Origin: Metridium senile
Lineage: Eukaryota; Cnidaria; Anthozoa; Actiniaria; Metridiidae
Reading direction: 5' to 3'
Length of the DNA: 64,000 nt
NCBI GenBank assembly: GCA_949775045.1
Contig: OX459103.1
Span: 12,198,605 to 12,262,604, forward strand
Below are positions 34,449 to 45,734 of the stretch, piece by piece (within the stretch, counting starts at the first letter, position 1; each line of letters starts with the position of its first letter). The notes below the pieces were generated by a model. That model saw only the letters and a program-made list of their open reading frames with translations. It was not told the DNA's origin and did not search any database. Both the position numbers and the translations under genes were made by a program.

Positions 34449-34997
34449 TGTAATCTACGATTACGTAGGTAGCAGATAAAATTATAGAGATCGGCACGAT
34501 TCGAACGCACGAATAAGTTTATTGTGTCAATCAGATATGGTTGTAGCGGTAGCGTATTTCAATCTATGTATATTGTGTGGTTCGAACTGCAATAGATCAA
34601 AAAGGCTACGTTACAATATAATTTGCTAATATATCTAGTCTAAATGTCACAATTATTCGATTATAAGCTGTATTATATGATGAGAATCAAGTTCTCTGGT
34701 ATGTATACAAACGGTCAAAGATAATTATACAATCATAGTCGATAATCAACTAAAACTTCACATGAATGTTACTTAAGTGTAAACAATTAAGGTCACTTAC
34801 TTTGGTGTGCCTTTGTAGCTAAATAGACGGTTAAATTTGATTGAATTGGTAGACAAGTAGCAATAGTAGCAGATTCACACGTGTGTAAAAACATAGAGAA
34901 GAGAATCGAATTACAGTACGTGACAGTAGTACTCTAACTAGTTAAAAATTAATCATAAATCAACAAAAAACAATCGAATCATATCTTGTGAATAACA
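34449..34997 (-). repeat. BEL element 5' LTR
   Basis: Promoter-side LTR for the minus-strand polyprotein, 549 bp, 190 bp upstream of the ATG. See the partner LTR at 27869. Confidence 0.95.
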
Positions 34998-35002
34998 AAG
35001 CT

Positions 35003-35811
35003 AATTAAGTTAAGTTAAGTTAAGCAGATACAACTGAGCATATTAAAATCAGTATATAATAGTAAGTGATATTTTTTTCAATAAACTTTTAACATACCTG
35101 GAGTTTAAAGTCCCGTTAAATGTCTATCACAGGTTTAACAGTATATTTTTTTCCCGTTCCCCGTTCTCGTTTTAAAGATAGCCGCGCTTGGAAATACGGA
35201 TCAGTTTTATCTTCTGTGTTAAAAAATCTCTCACTCGTAAAAGAAATTTTCAAAACTTGAAGATAAAATTCGTATTTCCGAGTGCCCATGTAATATCCTC
35301 TCATTCCTTACGTTTATCAATCATTTCCTAAATTTCTCTAAGCTTGTGCACAGTCAACCTTTTTCCCTTTTAAATTTCCTTTCGTGGTTCTTTAATTATC
35401 AGCAAAAAAAATATTTCCTTGAGGTGCGGTAATACGCACAACAAAATCGTACACATGGTTTTGTTGCAAGTTACAGGGCGATGTTTACCGCAGTTCTAAC
35501 CCTTGAACGCAACAAGTACTGTGCCACAGTTCCGTGATCTAATTTATTGACATTTAGTAATTGAAATCGGTAGAGAGTGGCTGGCTCTCGGTTTTTGTAC
35601 TTGAGAACTGACGAGTCTGAAAACCATTAGTCTCCCCGGGGGAGTTTACTACAAAGCCATAGGTAGTTCTATGCTTTAATCTTACTTCTTTTTTCCCCTC
35701 TTTTCGTTCTTTTTATATTTATCCCTTTCGTTCATGTTATATTCATTATTTTGGCGTGTTACACTTATACCTTCTTTCGTGGTCCTTCCTCACATGCTCT
35801 TTTTCTTTCCT

Positions 35812-35891
<80 letters not shown>

Positions 35892-36122
35892 ATTTGATTG
35901 CTATCCTTGAAACAATTATTGTTCATATTCCTCGAACGAAATAAATAAATAATATCTTGTCGAGGGAGAGAAAATTTTCCACTACTCACTCAAAACTGAA
36001 ACTTCACAGAGGGTCAAAGTAAAACAAACATACAAATTTTGCATACTTTTAACATCGCCGCATATTCTCCCATAGAACGCTTTATATAGTTAGCTTGGTG
36101 AGTCAATTTGTGGCAATATTAT
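35003..36122. other. Intergenic with inverted-repeat remnant and TTTC microsatellite
   Basis: TTAAG repeats at about 35006-35025. An inverted match to 27128-27200 lies at about 35147-35302. Poly-(TTTC) lies at 35806-35890. The frame 35116-35304 is antisense within the repeat. No supported gene. Confidence 0.6.
35806..35890. repeat. (TTTC)n microsatellite
   Basis: About 20 perfect TTTC units; the SFFL/KERK frames on each strand are artefacts. Confidence 0.95.
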
Positions 36123-36127
36123 ATCTT

Positions 36128-37306
36128 GTTATTATATGACCGTGTATCTTGGAGTCTGGACACTAGCAAATGGAGCAATCTGATTGGTTAGATTCGATTT
36201 TGGACCGGTTAATATTATCCTAGGAAGACCGCGGTCCGAAAGTGATATTAATTTTTGAAAAATTTGAAAAATCTTCTTAGGTAATTGTTAATTATGGTAA
36301 TTTATCGAACAAAAATAGTAGGAGAAACGTTTGTTCGATCCAGAATGCGATGAATAGACAAAAACCGAGAGAAAATTATAGGGTAAGCTAGTGGCGAGCA
36401 TTGGTTGTTTTTGCAAACATTTTGACAAGCAAAAGTTGAGAAAATCAAATTAATATTGCAGAAACTCATGAGAGAATACATAAAAGGTTTTTTTAATTCT
36501 CTAAAGAACATAAAGCTCGTTCACATACCTCAATAATAGTTGAAAAGTGTACTTTTAGTTTTTATCTTTCCTTGTAAACAACACGGCGGTGAGTTGAGCT
36601 GTCTTTAGTTGAGATACGTCGTTGCTTTTCAGTCACTTTCAAAAACTGTAAAATTCACGATAATTAAGTTGTCTACAAAGTTAACAACCTTTTTGAAGTC
36701 AGTAAGTGTTATTGTCTTTCTTTTTCTGTATACAAAAGGTTCAAAGGTTCGTTCATAGCCGTTTAGCTCGATTCAAAGTCCTGTCAGCGATCCTCGTCCT
36801 TTCATCTTCTTCATAGGCTACGACACAGACAAATTAATTCCTTCAACAGTTGGCAGTGATTTCGATTAAAGTTCTTATCATTATTTATGGAAAAATAAGC
36901 TTTCGTAGGCTTTTTTTCTCGATGCAAACATCCACAAGACCGACGAATTTCAACTCGTTTCAACATCCATCGTGTCACTTGTTCTTGTCAGCTAAAATCC
37001 TTTGTAAACTTGTTTTTTGTTTCCTGACTTTCTTTGAAGTTGAGATATAAACAAAACTCTTTGTCTTTAAATGATCTTTGATTTGGAATGGTGAAGAAAG
37101 CTGCAGTAATTTTGATATGTTGGCCTTAAAAGTTCTGTAAGTTTGTTGAGCCGGTAGCCGTCACACGCTGAATGAAAACCGGTTTTTTACAACCCGCACT
37201 TTTTCAGTAAAACTACTGGGAAGCCATTTGAAAGCAACGCGCGTCGTAAAAATATCAAAGGAAATATTACTTTTTTATCGAAAATAGTTGTGGTCATATA
37301 ATAAAC
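36128..37306. mobile_element. DNA element with GTTATTATATGACC ends and ATCTT duplication
   Basis: The left end GTTATTATATGACC is mirrored by GGTCATATAATAAAC at the right (one extra T), and ATCTT stands outside both ends (36123-36127, 37307-37311). 1179 bp. Short frames only (36302-36511, 36850-37050), no transposase seen. Confidence 0.55.
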
Positions 37307-37444
37307 ATCTTATTAACCGAGCTTGGTCGGTCTGTACAGGAGAATCTTGACCTTGGTCGGGTACAGACCTCACTGCGTTCGGTCTGTACTTTCCGACCTC
37401 GGTCAAGATTCTTCTGTACAGACCTCCCGCTCGGTTAATAAGAT
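37307..37444. mobile_element. Hairpin MITE with ATCTTATTAACCGAGC ends
   Basis: Near-perfect palindrome: ATCTTATTAACCGAGC against GCTCGGTTAATAAGAT, continuing through 'GGTCTGTACAG' and 'AATCTTGACC'. It directly abuts the preceding element, with which it shares the ATCTT. Confidence 0.75.
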
Positions 37445-37620
37445 CTTAGTATTTCGCAGTTTGTATTTCAACATACTTGATAAGACGGCCAACAATAGTG
37501 GGGAAAACCCTGCTTATACTGTCACCAAAAAAGGCAAAGTTTGATCTCTAACGTACGTAGACATATTCAAAGCAGACGAATTACTAAAAGGACTCTATCG
37601 ATCAACATAACATATAGATT
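37445..37620. other. Short spacer
   Basis: No feature recognised before the inverted-repeat arm begins. Confidence 0.5.
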
Positions 37621-39152
37621 CCAAAAATAGTTTTGAGTTGGCTGAATTGATGTGAGTGATTCGAATTCTCATGCGAGTGGCAGCGATATGTAAATATCGT
37701 CAACACGCATTAGTGGTCTGACGGCCTGTCGTTATATTAACTGCAAATATGCTACTAAAGTCTTCCAAAACTGTCACAAACAACATTAAAACAAGGTAAA
37801 ACAAAATTTGTAACATCTTTTTTTGTAAAACAAGTAGAAATTAGGCCAGGAAAGGTGATTTCGAAATATTTTTTGCAATGGCATTCCAGACATGGTGTCA
37901 CGCAACACCGTGACATTGTCAAATTTTCGCTCTGAAGTCATGAACATTAAAGGCTGTAAAACGTTTGGATTTTAGTAGCCCAAAAATTTTATTACATTTT
38001 TGAAAAGTCGAAATACAGTGCTTCACCTTGGTTATAGCCGAATGCGTTGATTCATCGTGGCAATTTGGTTTTTTTGTGCCTTAATTTTGTATATGTTTGG
38101 CTTCGGAAAAAAATGAGAAAATACCCAATATTGAAAAATCCATAAAATAGTAAAGACTAGGTCGATTGGAAAGCTATATACACTAAAACCTAGGATATTT
38201 GTTGGTGTTTTTCGAAGGTAATTTGATAAAATGTGTGATAGATCTTTAACTTTAAAAGAGCCCGGTTAAGAAGTGTTGTAAAAACTCGTAAAAACCCGAC
38301 CAAAAGCCGAAAATCCAAAAAAGTCGAATTTCTCCAAAAATAATTATTTTTGGAATCTCTAAATTTTTTTGAGTGACTAGCTCCCCAAATGCTATCAACT
38401 GGCAAAGTATGAGCATTTTGGATTTTTCGCCTATTGCAAGCTCTTGTCGATATTCTCGGACTGTCTCTCTTAAGGCCTGGGAAGCCTCGTGGGGGGTCTA
38501 AAATCGTTTTATTTCTGCTATATCGTTGTTTTTAACTCAAACTTTACCAAACTTAGTATAATCACATAACTTTACGACCTTAACATTTTGAAGGGAAAAA
38601 GTTAATGAAAATCGGTCACGTGACCTTGATCCATACGTCGACAGACCCAAAGTTTTTGAATCAAAATGGGGAGATGGAGATTATTTGTACAAAATTACTT
38701 TTAGTGTAGTTTCACTTTACATCATACAAGGTGTAAGGATCCGCTTTAATACCTGAACCAACATTACAAGTTTAGGAGATATTTGCCAATGTTTTATTGA
38801 ACAAACTGGTCACGTCACCTGTTTTGCTAAATATCCCCTAAACGACTATAGTTGGCTCAGGTATTAAGGCGGAGTAGAATAGTACCTATTGAAAGAATCA
38901 CAAAAATATAAAAGGCTTTCATGCTAAGATAATAACCGTCTCCCCATTTAAGGTAAGTTTTGTACATTTTGTAGTCCAGATAAAGGTCACGTGACTAATT
39001 TTTCAGAACATTTTCCCCTTCAAAATGTTAAGGTCGTATAGTTATGTGACTATACCAAGTTTGGTTAGGTTTGAGATAAAAATATAGATATAGCAAAAAT
39101 AAAACGATTTCAGCCATAATTTCTTTCAATCCAGGCCTTAACATGCTTGAGT
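37621..39152. repeat. Right arm of large inverted repeat, split by an insertion
   Basis: Reverse complement of 24523-25387; the arm is interrupted at a TTAA by the 664-bp element at 38474-39137 and ends CATGCTTGAGTA at 39152. The uninterrupted left arm (TTAA at 24535-24538) is the empty site. Confidence 0.9.
38474..39137. mobile_element. TTAA-flanked inverted-repeat element (664 bp)
   Basis: Tips GGCCTGG and CCAGGCC, TTAA on both sides (38470-38473, 39138-39141). The arms pair imperfectly over about 250 bp ('TCTAAAATCGTTTTATTT', 'ACCTTAACATTTTGAAGGG', 'GGTCACGTGAC'). Non-coding. Insertion is proven by the empty site in the other arm of the large inverted repeat. Confidence 0.85.
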
Positions 39153-40386
39153 AGTTGAATAACTGAATAAATCGCAAAAAAATGTAATGTAAACGAGACA
39201 ATTGTAACAAAGCCAGAGTGAAATAGAAGTAAAAGTGAGTTTGATGTATTTATGTATTTTTGTAATTAATTTTTTTTTTTTATTATTCTATTCATACATT
39301 TATTTATATTATTAGTCGGGCTAGCCATAGGCGACTTTAGTTCTACCGTTTCGTCAATCTATGTATCTATCTATGTATCACGTCGCGTTTTGACCACCTT
39401 ACGTCATGAGCATGCGCAAATACCACAGGAAGCCCAAGCAAATCGCCATCTTGGATTTGAACCTGAATTCATTTGGATCTCTCGTACTTCACATCGATTT
39501 ACTTTTCCAAATCAGCGTTGGATTTTGGTATATTGTTTGCTCAATCATTATACAATTGCTAGCTGTTATTTTCTAACGTTTTTACGGAAAGAGGTTTTCT
39601 AAAACATGTCTATCAGACAGTCAGTTATACTCGAGCCAACTCGATCCTCGACTTCCCAGAAAGCAGATTAATCAGCCAAGTAGATAAAAACAACGACACG
39701 AAAGCTGGATTATTCCAATACGAACTGCCACCAAAGCAAAGAAACAAGTAACTAATATAATTTGATAAATATCAATATTTTCAAAACATAATTCATCTTT
39801 TTAATAGTTAATCTACATGTACTATAGGCCTTCTCCTTCTCCCTATTAAACACCGCCTAAGAATTTAAGAGCTTTTTGCTAAAATCACCTAACATCGACT
39901 AAGATCGCCTTAGATTTATTTGCAATTAAGATTTATACATATATATATATTGTAATTTAATGATATCTTACGTTTATTATAGAAAGTTCAGAATTACATT
40001 AACTTCAAATCTATTATAAATAAAGTTTTATTTGTTTGAAATCAATGCCATATCTTTTCAATATGCTAACATCATTATTTTCATATGAAATTGTGAGATT
40101 TTTTAAATATAACTTACAAAGTCAACATTAAAAGTGGTCTAAACACTAAGCGCTTTGAAAATGTTCTAACAATGACCCACGAGTTGGCCATAGGGGGCCT
40201 TTGATTTGTTTTTACAACATTTTTACGTCGTCATCATAGCTATTTGTACCATTTATACAGTTCACTTTATAATGCTCTTTTAGTGTATTTCAAAGGGATC
40301 AGTGCGTTAAAGTCATGAAATACGGTGTTTCTGTAATATTTTTCATCTACACTTTACAAATTTGTCTTGAACAGACAATTAAGATT
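39153..40386. other. Intergenic, nothing recognised
   Basis: AT-rich. The frame 39390-39602 has no motif. A TAGTCGGGCTAG segment near 39315 has a relative near 40715 (CAACTAGCCCGAC). Confidence 0.55.
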
Positions 40387-40591
40387 AATACTCCAGTTTC
40401 GGGATCTCTTTTACTCAGTGTTAGCCTCAAAACCATGTAATATATTCTTTTGTTCAGTAACAGTCCGTGCAAATGAAAGAGATTTGTGAGCATAGAAGAC
40501 AATAAAAATATATCGAAATCTCACGAGTTTTATCTAAATTTCTGCATATTTTACAACACTGAGTAAAAGAGATCTCGAAACTGGAGTATTC
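40387..40591. mobile_element. Hairpin element with 37-bp arms
   Basis: AATACTCCAGTTTCGGGATC at 40387 is mirrored, with single changes, by GATCTCGAAACTGGAGTATT ending at 40591; the arms run to CAGTGTT/AACACTG. The loop is about 130 bp, non-coding. Confidence 0.6.
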
Positions 40592-40794
40592 ATTAAGATT
40601 ATTAATATCTTCAGAGTATATCCAAGGGGCATCAGTGTTATAGCTCCAGTTATCTCTAGCTGTCAAAAACTGGGTCCAACCACTCCTACTGGGCTAATAG
40701 ACTAAACTGCATAATCGTCAACTAGCCCGACTTCACGCTCATAGAGCTTCTAGTTGATAATATTTTTAAGTCCGATTCCGGCTCAGGTCCGGGT

Positions 40795-40945
40795 CCGGAT
40801 CCACGTATTACCACATGCCGAAAGGCATTGTGCTGCTGTGTTGTCAAAACATTGTTTGCAGTGTTGAGGACTCAGTTCTTGTCTTTTCCTTAGTTAACGG
40901 GAATTTGTACTCGCAGAACTGAAAATGTTCAAAAGCTATCAGGAT
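40795..40945. repeat. Fragment of the candidate promoter block (partner 42242-42390)
   Basis: Shares 'ACATGCCGAAAGGCATTG', 'TGTTGTCAAA' and 'ACTCGCAGAACTGAAAATG' with 42242-42390 and, for the last motif, with 13930, 19975 and 45460. It looks like a relic of a further receptor unit, with no receptor beside it. Confidence 0.5.
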
Positions 40946-41212
40946 TATAAAATGTTTTTCGGGGTTGCACGATTGAAGTTAAGCTCCAGCGCAGCTTGAA
41001 AACAGACCGACACCAAGGGCTGCGCAGGACTGGGCTAGATTGAAGTGAGTCTCCTAACACAGCGGTCAAACGACTACTCAAACGTGGCAACATTTTCACA
41101 GCGGTAAATTTGCCATTGTAAACATTAGGAATTTCGGACTGCAGTGTTTGAAGTCGATTTATAAAAAAAATTCCCTGAATACTATCAGCTTGAAGTTTAT
41201 AGAAATGGAATT

Positions 41213-41640
41213 AACCCCAGAGGAGGAGAGGACTTCCCGGAGAGGACTTAGCGGAGATAATAACCTTACCGGAGATGGAGAGGACTTCCCGGAGAGAACT
41301 TTATAGGAGAGGATAACCTTACCGGAGATGGAGAGGACTTCCCGGAGAGAACTTAACGGAGAGGATAACCTTACCGGAGATGGAGAGGACTTCCCGGAGA
41401 GAACTTAACGGAGATGATAACCTTACCAGAGAGGGAGAGGACTTCCCGGAGAGAACTTTATAGGAGAGGATAACCTTACCGGAGATGGAGAGGACTTCCC
41501 GGAGAGAACTTAACGGAGAGGATAACCTTACCGGAGATGGAGAGGACTTCCCGGAGAGAACTTAACGGAGATGATAACCTTACCAGAGAGGGAGAGGTCT
41601 TAAAGGAGAGGACTAACCGGAGAGGGCGAGATTAGTGGGG
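41213..41640. repeat. 52-bp minisatellite with three-unit higher-order repeat
   Basis: GACTTCCCGG recurs at 41231, 41283, 41336, 41388, 41440, 41493 and 41545, a period of 52-53. Three unit types (TTTATAGG, TTAACGGAGAGG, TTAACGGAGATG) follow in the same order twice, giving a ~157-bp higher-order period. Purine-rich on the plus strand. Confidence 0.9.
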
Positions 41641-42241
41641 AGTTTTCGGGGAGTTTCCGATAATTTTCCGAAGGGTTTCCGGAGAGCATGGGTTGATCCA
41701 ATGACCACCCCTCTCCCATCAATCAATTTTTCCGTTTTTTCGAATTCCAAACAAGTTTGATTCTTCCATCAACACCAATTTTCATTGATAGTTGATTTCC
41801 AAAAATAGTTGAATTTACTGTTGTATATATGCATCCAAAAAAGCTGTCACATAAGAAAGATTTTTCGCAAATTGGATTTTGTCGGAAAGTAAAACAATTT
41901 AAAATCTATATCTTAAAAAAGAAAATCACACAAAGGCCAGAACTGCTAATGCATGAGTCAACGATTCCCTTGTAACTGAGATTTCTTGGATTCTCTGCAT
42001 GCTACTTACAGAATCTCATACGATATGGCTGATTTAACGCAGCTGTCTTCTTAATTAGATGACAAATTCATTTCGAATGAAATGTTTCTTCCAAATTTGT
42101 TTAACCTTCGATCCGCTTAAACACATTTTGTTAATCCAAATTCAGCTTGAGTGATCTTTTTATGTTTTTTAATTAATTCCTTTCCCACTAAATTTCAAAA
42201 GTCACGACAACGTTCTTGTAATTAGGTGTATATTAATATAG
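41641..42241. other. Intergenic, nothing recognised
   Basis: AT-rich; no frame or repeat supported. Confidence 0.55.
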
Positions 42242-42390
42242 GGTCGGGGTCCTGGTTTTACTACATGCCGAAAAGCATGCATTGTGGTGCAGTGTTGTCA
42301 AACAATTGTTTGCGGTTCTAACGGGACTCAGTTCTGGACTTTTCCTTACTTAACGGGAACTTCTATTCACACAACTGAAAATGTTCAATG
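42242..42390. repeat. Fragment of the candidate promoter block (partner 40795-40945)
   Basis: Direct, diverged copy. See the partner entry. Confidence 0.5.
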
Positions 42391-42402
42391 CCCAGGGGGT
42401 TC

Positions 42403-42670
42403 TTCCTTTGTCCAAGTGGTAGGGGTGATCGGCGGAGGTTTTGAAAACGACCCCTAAAAGGTACGCACACATGAAAATAACTGATAAAGCCTTGTCGATT
42501 TCTACACCAACAAAGTAACAAAACAGAGTAAAAATGCATGACTCTTACAGGTACGAAATCATGTTACGTAACTGATTTTTGAGTCCTAAGAGGACCCTAA
42601 AAGTTACGCACAGGAAATATTTTTACCCTAAAAGGTACGCCGATCACCCCTACCACTTGGACAGAGGGAT
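42403..42670. mobile_element. Hairpin MITE, CCAAGTGGTAGGGGTGATCG family
   Basis: CCTTTGTCCAAGTGGTAGGG near 42405 is mirrored by CCCTACCACTTGGACAGAGG near 42655. Inner arms pair through 'CCTAAAAGGTACGCAC'. One arm of a related copy lies at 11221-11310. Confidence 0.7.
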
Positions 42671-42779
42671 TACCCCTCAAATGAACAGCCTTAATTAAAA
42701 AAGAAGAAAAAGGAAAACTAACAAATAGTTATTACAAAAAAAAAGAAAAACTAAGAAATATTTATTGAGGATAACTACA

Positions 42780-42870
42780 TGTATACAAATTACTTCGACG
42801 AAGGGCTAAAGCTCAACGTCAATAAAGTTAAGTTAACATTTTTTACGGTGTTACAAATTTCACTATATCA
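42780..42870. repeat. Inverted partner of 46686-46766, flanking GPCR 4 unit
   Basis: 'CGACGAAGGGCTAAAGCTC' and 'AAAGTTAAGTTAAC' reappear in reverse complement at 46686-46766. The pair brackets about 4 kb that contains GPCR 4 and its upstream exon. Confidence 0.6.
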
Positions 42871-43210
42871 CCTACAATTTAGCAACATAACACTATTATT
42901 TAATCAATAGGCTTACCATTAAGTAGACCTTCAATATTATTTAAATCACTCAGTTATATTTCTTAAATAATGAAACTACTGGTCTATAAAACAATGATCT
43001 CGATATTGATCAATACAGCAATTGTATTTTTTTTTATTCCATAGAACAGGAACGACAGGAACATTCATTGGAGTTGTAACTAAGTACATGTAATATATAA
43101 ATCTACATCAGGTTTGTGTTCTCGTTATCCTTTCCTCTTTCATGTTCAAATTCCAAAGCTGTAAGTCTTCCTAGTTGCCTTCCGTGAACCCCTACCACTT
43201 GGACCCTGCC

Positions 43211-44089
43211 TCAATTCCTCCTCACGTTTCGATGGTTTGCAGGATTTTGACGACATCTCATCCTACGTAAGGTCTCGGCCCTGAACTCACGCATGCGTAC
43301 TACGTAGACGATGAAATTGAGGAAAGAGTTGCCATAATGAAGACATTTAAGTGGCTTTGCTAAAGAAACAATAATATCCCATTTGGCATTTTGACAGCTT
43401 ACATAAAGTAAACAGACATTCAAATAGACCATTAATCCCATAAATGGAATCCATGCTATCAAACTGATAAGCGTGACAACAGCCAGCGTGACAGTAAGCT
43501 TCTTGTTACTTTGATGGCTTGCGTGATTGTGTGGTACATTTCTCTTGCAGGACATTTTTATCCAGATAAGGCAATATGAAATTGTGACAATACAAATTGG
43601 ACTTGCAATTGCTATGATCGGGTAAATCAAATTAAAGATATCGATCTGTTCGGTCTGCCGGTCGTTAATTTGTTGTACCAAGTATAGGCAGATAGCAAAC
43701 ACGAGAGCAATAACCCACGCTACACATATCCCAACACCATAAGCGACGGTACCCAAAGTGCCTAGTTTGAAGGGATAATATGTTGCATAAACTCGTTCGA
43801 TGGCTACTATGGCAAGACCAAACAGAGATGCCGTTCCGAAAAAGGCATCCTGTGAATTATAAATGTAGAGAAATGTCTGACTAAAAGCCGAGTCCCCAAC
43901 GATTAGTGTGTAAGCATACATGGGTACAGATACCAAGCCAACAAAGAGATCAGCAACAGCCAGGTTAACTATCAATGAGTGTTTACGACAACGTAGACGG
44001 GGAGTACTTGTAAATATCACTATAGCAACGACGTTGACTGTTACTATGACAACTGCTTGTGCTACAAAAACCCACGCCATGAAATGCAT
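43211..44089 (-). CDS. Class A GPCR, tandem family member 4 (292 aa)
   Basis: The same seven-transmembrane family, at least 19 kb from its nearest sister. LAVAD, ERVYATYYPF, AWIPF and NFIVY are kept. The most divergent member: loop 1 VGDSAFSQTFLYIYNSQ, a longer loop 2 (YLVQQINDRQTEQIDIFNL), and loop 3 with CQNAKWDIIVSLAKPLK. The start is taken at MHFMAWVF, as in the other copies; an ATG at 44177-44179 would add 30 residues but lies beyond the splice acceptor (44107/44108, CTCAATTACAG). Its 5' exon would be at 44727, 0.64 kb upstream. Its 3' flank resembles that of GPCR 1. Confidence 0.85.
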   Translation of the reverse strand: MHFMAWVFVAQAVVIVTVNVVAIVIFTSTPRLRCRKHSLIVNLAVADLFVGLVSVPMYAYTLIVGDSAFSQTFLYIYNSQDAFFGTASLFGLAIVAIERVYATYYPFKLGTLGTVAYGVGICVAWVIALVFAICLYLVQQINDRQTEQIDIFNLIYPIIAIASPICIVTISYCLIWIKMSCKRNVPHNHASHQSNKKLTVTLAVVTLISLIAWIPFMGLMVYLNVCLLYVSCQNAKWDIIVSLAKPLKCLHYGNSFLNFIVYVVRMREFRAETLRRMRCRQNPANHRNVRRN

Positions 44090-44358
44090 TCTGGAAAATG
44101 TATAGTCCTGTAATTGAGATGAAAAATTTGAATAAGATATTACAAAGGCTGACATGTTGTATAAATTATACACTGACATGACAGCTATTACAAAAAATTA
44201 TATAATTAATTCAATATAACCAGACACCTGTACTTTAAGATAAATTGAGTTTTTCAAGTTTAATAAATCTAGACTTTAACATACGCATTAAAAAAGGGTG
44301 AGAGGAAAAGAAAGGTAGACTGAATATGAAATAAAAATAGAAGGATCGATGGAAAGAG

Positions 44359-44480
44359 GAAAGGAAGGAAGGAAGGAAGGAAGGAAGGAAGGAAGAAAGG
44401 AAGGAAGGAAGGAAGGAAAGAAGGAAGGAAAGAAGCTAGAAAGGAAGGAAATAGGGAAGAAGAAGAAAAGAAGAGAAGAA
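44359..44480. repeat. Imperfect (GGAA)n microsatellite
   Basis: GGAA units broken by AAGG and AGAA; purine-only for over 100 bp. It stands in the intron position of the GPCR 4 unit, as in the other units. Confidence 0.9.
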
Positions 44481-44726
44481 AGGAACGGAGGAAAGGAACG
44501 GACGAAGGAATAAAGTAATGAATTTGTAAGGATGAAAGGAAAGAAGAAAGAAAGTAAGAAGAAGAAAGTTAGAAGAAGAATAGAGAACGAAGAAGAAACT
44601 AAAGAACAACATAATCAATTACATGAAAGACAGAAAGAGAATAAAGTGAAATAAAAAGCAAAACAGCGAAATAGAAAAAACTGTAAGGAATCTGAATGTA
44701 TATAACTAGAAAATAAGTGTTCTTAC

Positions 44727-44770
44727 CTGCAACAGTGTATTACTACCAGTGATCTTGAAAGTAAGCAAGT
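44727..44770 (-). other. Putative noncoding 5' exon with splice donor, GPCR 4
   Basis: Minus strand: ATACACTGTTGCAG then GTAAGAACAC, the same donor context as units 0-2. Confidence 0.4.
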
Positions 44771-45199
44771 AAGCAAAGAGCAAGCTGATTGTCAACTTGT
44801 TTATACAGCTAGTGAATATTCAATGCATTAGTATTTGAATCAAAAACATCTGTATTTCTATCAAACATGACTGACCATTTAACGAGCTATATCTATAATA
44901 TATAAGACTAACTTTAATTAAATAAAAAAACGAGCAATGGGGAACCCAGATCATCTTGTTCAAACGTCATAATCAAGCGCGTCATGTTAAAAAGAAACTT
45001 TGCATAACAATATGAAAAGATCCAAGTTGGTAGAGCCACTAACTGATGATTTTTTAAAAGCGAATAATTTTTTACCGCACGCTATATTGAAAGGAAAAGT
45101 ATTGTATTATTCATTGAGCGCTCGGGCGTGTTTCATGTTGTTTCTGTGTTTGAGTGCGCAAAGATGGGATTCATGTGGCATTTAGAAATCGAAAACTCG

Positions 45200-45520
45200 T
45201 GTGATTTCGAAGAGGGTAGAACTTTCATTTCTGCATGTTGTGAGTGCGTTTGATTCCGCACGAAAATGCCATAACCACAGGAAGCGCGCTTAAATAATAA
45301 CAAAATACTTTTCCTGTATGGCTCTCGGCTGCTAGGCGCCAGGTAAAAAAATTAATTGTATTCGTTTAAACAAAAATTGCTCAGATATCGACTGGTTGGG
45401 CTGCCTGTGGTAGAGCGCGAGAAAAAATAGTTTTCATTCCACTCAGCTCGGGACGTTTACTCGCAGTACTGTAAATAATCAATGGCTATCAGGACTATCA
45501 ACTTTTCGGGGTTGCACGGT
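45200..45520 (-). promoter_or_regulatory. Candidate promoter block, GPCR 4 unit
   Basis: Copy of the block at 13540-14000 ('GATTCCGCACGA', 'GGTTGGGCTGCCTGTGGTAG', 'TACTCGCAGTACTG'), 0.5-0.8 kb upstream of the GPCR 4 5' exon. Function inferred from position only. Confidence 0.25.
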
Positions 45521-45734
45521 TAAAGATAAGAACGTTCGGGTGAAATGTCTACGCACATTCTAATTGAGACGACTAGGAACGCCTGGGTGATTTTGTTGCT
45601 TCACATTTCAACATTTTGTCGAAACAAAAAAATGTCCATTTAAACACGCATTTAAAACGAAAATAGGATGGGAGGAAAAGGAAGTAGAAACAAATAAAAA
45701 GGATTGATTGAAAGAGGAAAAAAAGGTGGATCGG

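Larger units (their letters stand above)
27869..34997 (-). mobile_element. Complete BEL/Pao LTR retrotransposon
   Basis: 7129 bp, on the minus strand, with two 549-bp LTRs (TG...CA), a target duplication and one unbroken polyprotein frame between them. By eye the LTRs differ at a single base (28371 area: AAACATT against AAAAATT), so the insertion is recent. A short purine run (AAGGGG, reading the minus strand just before 28417) is the likely polypurine tract. Directly after the 5' LTR the minus strand reads TTAGTTCGAATTTGTACC; I could not assign a standard TGG primer-binding site. It lies near the centre of the large inverted repeat. Confidence 0.95.
27864..35002. repeat. 5-bp target site duplication AAGCT around the BEL element
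   Basis: AAGCT at 27864-27868 directly before the left LTR and at 34998-35002 directly after the right LTR. Five-base duplications are usual for LTR-element integrases, and the exact match confirms the LTR borders. Confidence 0.9.
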
